Shown here: piece by piece, positions 7,381 through 9,757 of the stretch
Layout of the letters: each line of letters begins with the position of its first letter
Numbering within the stretch: the first letter of the stretch is position 1
Source of the DNA: Bryobacteraceae bacterium
GTDB taxonomy: Bacteria; Acidobacteriota; Terriglobia; Bryobacterales; Bryobacteraceae
Length of the DNA: 9,757 nt
NCBI GenBank assembly: GCA_014379815.1
Contig: JACMLA010000870.1
Location: 1-9,757, forward strand
Reading direction: 5' to 3'
Position numbers and translations under genes: made by a program
The notes under the pieces: generated by a model
Database searches by the model: none
What the model was told of the DNA's origin: nothing
Seen by the model: only the letters and a program-made list of their open reading frames with translations

Positions 7381-7421
7381 ATACCATCCAGATTCCACTG
7401 ACCGAACACCCTCGATGGTAT
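7381..7421. repeat. 8-bp inverted repeat between convergent genes
   Basis: ATACCATC (7381-7388) and GATGGTAT (7414-7421) are exact reverse complements with a 25-nt loop. The location between the plus-strand gene ending at 7279 and the minus-strand gene ending at 7464 would suit a bidirectional 3'-end structure. There is no T-tract on either strand and the loop is long, so support is weak. Confidence 0.3.
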
Positions 7422-7463
7422 TCGTCGCCTAAAATGCGAACGAGTAGTCCCCAGGCTCATAGG

Positions 7464-8372
7464 CTAGACACCGGCCTCATTAAACACCACTCCGCATTTC
7501 AACTGAATCTCCTTAGCAAGCTCAAAGGGATCCGCCTCCTGAAATCTGGGTAGAAACAGTTCCACGGAGATCGGTCCACTGTAGCCCCTATCCCCGAGTT
7601 TGCGCAGAATTTTCGCAAGCGGCGCGACCCCATCGCCGGGAATCACACGCGAGTGCAAATCGAGTAATTCCCGGGGCAGGTCCTGAGTGTCATTGAGATG
7701 AGCATGTAGGATCTCGCCGGGCTTGATCAAGTCCATGTCCTCGAACTTGCTCGGGCCCGACCAGAAGTGATAGCAGTCGAAGAGTATCCCAAAGTTGGGA
7801 TGCGCAGCCTCGCGGTGAAGTCGCAGGGCGGTCGGTAGCGAAGCCAGGAATGTGGAATTGCGCACGAACTCCGCAGCAATCTTCACTTGGTACTGCCGGG
7901 CGACCTCGGCGCACTGGCGAATGTTGTCCACGCACCGGACATAGTCGTCCGGAGTGAATTTACCCGCGGTCGCGCACGGGGAGTAGACCAGTGGGGCGCC
8001 AAGTTCGGCAAACTGTTCGCAGCGTTTCTCGAACAAAGCAAGGTTTTTCGCGAAGTTCGGATTGGGCTCCCAAAGACCGGTGACGCCGATCGCTCCGGAA
8101 ACGATCTTGAGATCATTATCAGTCAAGATCCGTTTTGCGCTGGCCAGCGTATCAGCTTTCAAGTAATCATCGAGCAACCCGGCGGAGGGCTCGACGTTGC
8201 GGATGCCCGCCCTGGCCCAGCCTTCCAGAGACTTCCGATACCCGGCACGGGCGGAAGTGAATTGGTGCATGCTTAGCGTCATTTTGCGAGTGTCGGCTCG
8301 GGCATCACGATCCGCAGCCAGGACAAGTGGCGCCTGTAAAACGGTTCGGCGTGGAAGCATCACGAATACCAT
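7464..8372 (-). CDS. Sugar phosphate isomerase/epimerase-like TIM-barrel protein with Tat-type leader
   Basis: A 302-residue protein of the xylose-isomerase-like TIM-barrel (AP endonuclease 2) superfamily. Candidate metal ligands sit at the usual strand ends: E168 (KIAAEF), D199 (LFDCYHFW), H225 (HAHLND) and E271 (SVELF), with the IPGDGVAPLAKIL loop before the last strand. The N-terminus carries a twin-arginine-like motif (LPRRTVLQAPLVLAA), common in periplasmic members of this group, although the hydrophobic part is short. The substrate is unknown; members usually isomerise or epimerise free or phosphorylated sugars and polyols. The ATG at 8372 is only 1 nt from GGGAG (8374-8378). In-frame GTG 8363 (10 nt) or ATG 8360 (13 nt) could be the real start, and both keep the RR motif. 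It lies downstream of the broken hicA on the same strand. Confidence 0.9.
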   Translation of the reverse strand: MVFVMLPRRTVLQAPLVLAADRDARADTRKMTLSMHQFTSARAGYRKSLEGWARAGIRNVEPSAGLLDDYLKADTLASAKRILTDNDLKIVSGAIGVTGLWEPNPNFAKNLALFEKRCEQFAELGAPLVYSPCATAGKFTPDDYVRCVDNIRQCAEVARQYQVKIAAEFVRNSTFLASLPTALRLHREAAHPNFGILFDCYHFWSGPSKFEDMDLIKPGEILHAHLNDTQDLPRELLDLHSRVIPGDGVAPLAKILRKLGDRGYSGPISVELFLPRFQEADPFELAKEIQLKCGVVFNEAGV

Positions 8373-8487
8373 ACTCCCTTTACAGAGCTTGCGCTATGCC
8401 GCGTCGACCGGATTGGGCGACTCGGAAGCCTGCAGAGATAGGCACATGTCGCAGTTCCGTCAGACAGGCCCCCACACAAACGATGTG

Positions 8488-8689
8488 TCAGCGGATCGTC
8501 ACAATGCTCAACTGTTCGCAGATCTCCGGGCAAGTCGATTGTCGATCTCGCCATGCCGCGGTACCGGAGCCTTGGAGCCGTTCGCCAGATTTGAATAGCC
8601 AGATTTGAATCGATAGTGTGACGCCCGCCTTCCCGCGCAACAATACATCCGTGTCGCCGCAAGTGGTCCAGCAGTTCGTGCCGTTTCAC
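8488..8689 (-). pseudogene. hicA: hicA mRNA-interferase toxin, inactivated by two frameshifts
   Basis: The GTG at 8689 overlaps the hicB stop by 4 nt (GTGA), the usual coupling of an hicBA pair. The first 26 residues, VKRHELLDHLRRHGCIVARE followed by GGRHTI, are a clear HicA start (small dsRBD-like fold) and keep the catalytic-position His (H24 in GRHT). The frame is then lost. A second frame supplies LANGSKAPVPRHGEIDNRLAR, the rest of the HicA core, and a third supplies ICEQLSIVTIR and a stop at 8488. Removing one copy of a 14-bp tandem duplication (8584-8611) joins the first two parts perfectly as ...HTIDSNLANGSKAPVPRHGE. Adding one base near 8525 (to give RKIC) joins the third. The repaired length, about 62 residues, is normal for HicA. 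Without repair the frame runs out of family to 8360, into the isomerase gene. Confidence 0.85.
8584..8611. repeat. 14-bp tandem duplication inside hicA
   Basis: GCCAGATTTGAAT occurs at 8584-8596 and again at 8598-8610, a period of 14 with 13 identical bases. Fourteen is not a multiple of three, so the duplication shifts the hicA frame. Deleting one unit restores it. Confidence 0.9.
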
Positions 8690-8955
8690 GTACCAGCGTT
8701 GCCTGCATGAACCGACAGCGGGACGAGTTCAATAAGGTCGGCGTCGGGGTTCTGTGCCATTTCTAGCGGCACGGGTAGAGGCTTGCCTTCTTCGAGAAGC
8801 AACTGTGCCATATCCTCGATAGCACTTGCGATCATTAAACGTGCATCCGGAAGATCAAACCCCTGCGTCACAGCGCCGGGAAAGTCGAGCGCTTCAGCCA
8901 CGACCATCTCACCTGGCGTATGCGGCAGATGAAACGCAACGTGGTACCGAAGCAT
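8686..8955 (-). CDS. hicB: HicB-family antitoxin
   Basis: An 89-residue protein from ATG 8955. MLRYHVAFHLPHTPG, VVAEALDFPGAVTQGFDLPD and ARLMIASAIEDMAQLLLEEGKPLP match the HicB partial RNase-H-like fold that masks the HicA active site. The C-terminal tail (DADLIELVPLSVHAG) is short, with no evident HTH or ribbon-helix-helix, so autoregulation by direct DNA binding is not apparent. The frame extends upstream to 9093, but those 46 residues have no HicB character and are left out. Before 8955 there is no Shine-Dalgarno. TATTAT at 8965-8970 (minus strand) could be a -10 box giving a nearly leaderless mRNA. The stop overlaps the hicA start by 4 nt. The antitoxin is intact although its toxin is broken. 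Confidence 0.88.
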   Translation of the reverse strand: MLRYHVAFHLPHTPGEMVVAEALDFPGAVTQGFDLPDARLMIASAIEDMAQLLLEEGKPLPVPLEMAQNPDADLIELVPLSVHAGNAGT

Positions 8956-9169
8956 ACGTTCAGGATAATACGTGACTTCCTTGCGGCCATGACCGAGGTC
9001 GGTACCGAGAACCGCTGTAGCCAGTTTCCCCGGGAAGGGCGCTAACTCAGCCGCCGCAAAGCCGAAAAACACCCAAATTCCAGCTCCGCCCAAAACCCGT
9101 TGACGGGCTGGTTTTCGTCATTTTCATTGGCAAATCGACGAAACCCCACCCAAAAAGCTTGACACCCCG

Positions 9170-9178
9170 TGCTCTAAT
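9170..9178 (+). promoter_or_regulatory. Possible extended -10 promoter TGC-TCTAAT
   Basis: TG at 9170-9171, one base, then TCTAAT (5 of 6 to TATAAT) form an extended -10. Transcription would begin near 9185. A consensus-like TTGACA at 9159-9164 lies only 8 bp upstream of it, too close to serve as its -35. Confidence 0.4.
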
Positions 9179-9187
9179 GGCACGGTG

Positions 9188-9231
9188 GGGCGCCCACGGA
9201 ATAGATCCGTGCCGGCGCCCTTTTTCTTTTT
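9188..9231 (+). terminator. Intrinsic terminator in the leader of the STGPRT-family gene
   Basis: GGGCGCC (9188-9194) pairs with GGCGCCC (9214-9220), and CACGGA (9195-9200) pairs with TCCGTG (9206-9211), with a 5-nt loop and a 2-nt bulge. TTTTTCTTTTT (9221-9231) follows directly. This is a textbook Rho-independent terminator on the plus strand. It ends 1 nt before GGAGG of the downstream gene, and the nearest upstream plus-strand gene ends at 7279, so it most likely acts within this gene's own leader. Confidence 0.75.
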
Positions 9232-9246
9232 GGAGGTCCTCACACA

Positions 9247-9757
9247 ATGGCAACGCAAAAACAAACCGACGCAAATCGTCAGAACGCACTCAGAAGCACC
9301 GGCCCACGCACTGAACACGGCAAATCCCGCAGCAGGGCCAATGCATTCATCCACGGCCTGGCTTGCATGACCATCTACAAACCCATCCGCCACGAAGATG
9401 CGGCCCAATATCATGAGATGCGAGCCGAGCTAGTCAACGCATGGCAACCCTGGGACGCCAAAGAGTTCCAGCTAGTAGAACTCGCAGCATCGGCCTACAA
9501 ACGCATCCAGCGCTCCGAAGCCTACGAATCCGCGCTATTCACCGGCTCCATGGAAGGCAGACAGCAGAAACGCAAGAAGCCCATCAAGGTCACAAAAAAC
9601 GACGACCTCGGCTGCGGAATCATGATAGGCGACGAACAGATCCAGCTCAGCTGGGACAACCTCGACCGCTACCGACGCAACGCCTGGACAGACTACAACC
9701 GCGCCATCACCCAGCTGTCGAAAATGCAGAAGGAACGCAAGAGCGAACCCGCCGAAG
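9247..9757 (+). CDS. STGPRT-motif hypothetical protein (partial, 3' end cut)
   Basis: An open frame of 170 codons runs from ATG 9247 past the right edge. GGAGG at 9232-9236 is 10 nt upstream. The N-terminus carries the distinctive signature QNALRSTGPRTEHGKSRSRA followed by NAFIHGL (about residues 12-38). From memory, this 'STGPxTxxGKxxSxxNAxxHGL' block heads many hypothetical proteins in Acidobacteriota and Planctomycetes; no biochemical function is known to me. The rest is charged and helical, probably coiled (HEDAAQYHEMRAELVNAWQP, EFQLVELAASAYKRIQRSEA, AWTDYNRAITQLSKMQKERK), with a basic patch RQQKRKKPIKVTK. That patch could bind nucleic acid, which is inference. It is a soluble protein with no signal peptide. 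An attenuator-like leader precedes it. Confidence 0.82.
   Translation, partial: MATQKQTDANRQNALRSTGPRTEHGKSRSRANAFIHGLACMTIYKPIRHEDAAQYHEMRAELVNAWQPWDAKEFQLVELAASAYKRIQRSEAYESALFTGSMEGRQQKRKKPIKVTKNDDLGCGIMIGDEQIQLSWDNLDRYRRNAWTDYNRAITQLSKMQKERKSEPAE

Noticed and set aside
8360..8689. A real 109-residue protein from the hicA start
   Set aside because: Only the first ~26 residues belong to HicA. The remainder is out of frame, and the true HicA core appears in the other frames.
8956..9093. N-terminal extension of hicB to 9093
   Set aside because: The extra 46 residues have no HicB similarity, whereas MLRYHVAFHLPHTPG at 8955 is the typical family start.
9096..9107. CCCG-TTGA-CGGG hairpin upstream of hicB as a terminator
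   Set aside because: A 4-bp stem with a short T-run is too weak, and no gene ends nearby to need it.
9159..9164. TTGACA as a -35 box for the STGPRT gene
   Set aside because: No -10-like sequence lies 16-18 bp downstream, and the nearest good one (TCTAAT) is only 8 bp away. It is not a functional pair as such.
1..9757. CRISPR array, tRNA/rRNA genes, transposons or phage modules
   Set aside because: I found no regularly spaced repeats, cloverleaf-like sequences, transposase motifs, terminal inverted repeats or phage proteins.

Overview
The window looks like chromosomal DNA from a moderately GC-rich soil-type bacterium, most likely an Acidobacteriota (Bryobacter/Solibacter-like). This is an inference. 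It rests on the mix of gene families: a di-heme oxidoreductase start, a paired WYL regulator and DinB gene, a Tat-type sugar isomerase, an outer-membrane barrel, and a protein with the 'STGPRT...GK...NA..HGL' motif that I recall as common in that phylum. There is no rRNA, tRNA, CRISPR array, transposase or phage gene. Ten intact or edge-truncated protein genes, one hypothetical ORF of uncertain start and one pseudogene are supported.

Left part (1-2106, all minus strand). The N-terminus of a probable secreted di-heme cytochrome oxidoreductase runs off the left edge. It is preceded by an exported hypothetical protein of a recognisable but unnamed family, with a perfect 17-bp hairpin between them. 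Next is a WYL-domain regulator, transcribed away from a DinB-family gene. The 87-bp gap between these two carries a perfect CGACAG-ATA-CTGTCG dyad, a good operator candidate.

Middle (2194-5495). The DinB gene abuts, tail to tail, a minus-strand pair consisting of an LLM flavin monooxygenase followed 12 bp later by an exported NTF2-like protein. Upstream lies a minus-strand outer-membrane beta-barrel protein built from two homologous halves. About 450 bp without a convincing gene follows.

Right part (5954-9757). Two plus-strand genes of unknown function form a tight pair: a probable lipoprotein and a 262-residue soluble protein. Next, on the minus strand, is a Tat-type TIM-barrel sugar-phosphate isomerase/epimerase-like protein. 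Upstream of it is a hicBA toxin-antitoxin locus. The antitoxin is intact, but hicA is broken by a 14-bp tandem duplication plus a 1-bp deletion. At the right edge a plus-strand gene of the STGPRT family starts behind a leader that contains an intrinsic-terminator hairpin and competing complementary segments, which resembles an attenuator.

The signals I would follow first are the dissected death of hicA beside an intact hicB, the attenuator-like leader at 9165-9231, the unknown two-gene cassette at 5954-7279, and the WYL/DinB operator. I do not see a complete new defence or metabolic system.
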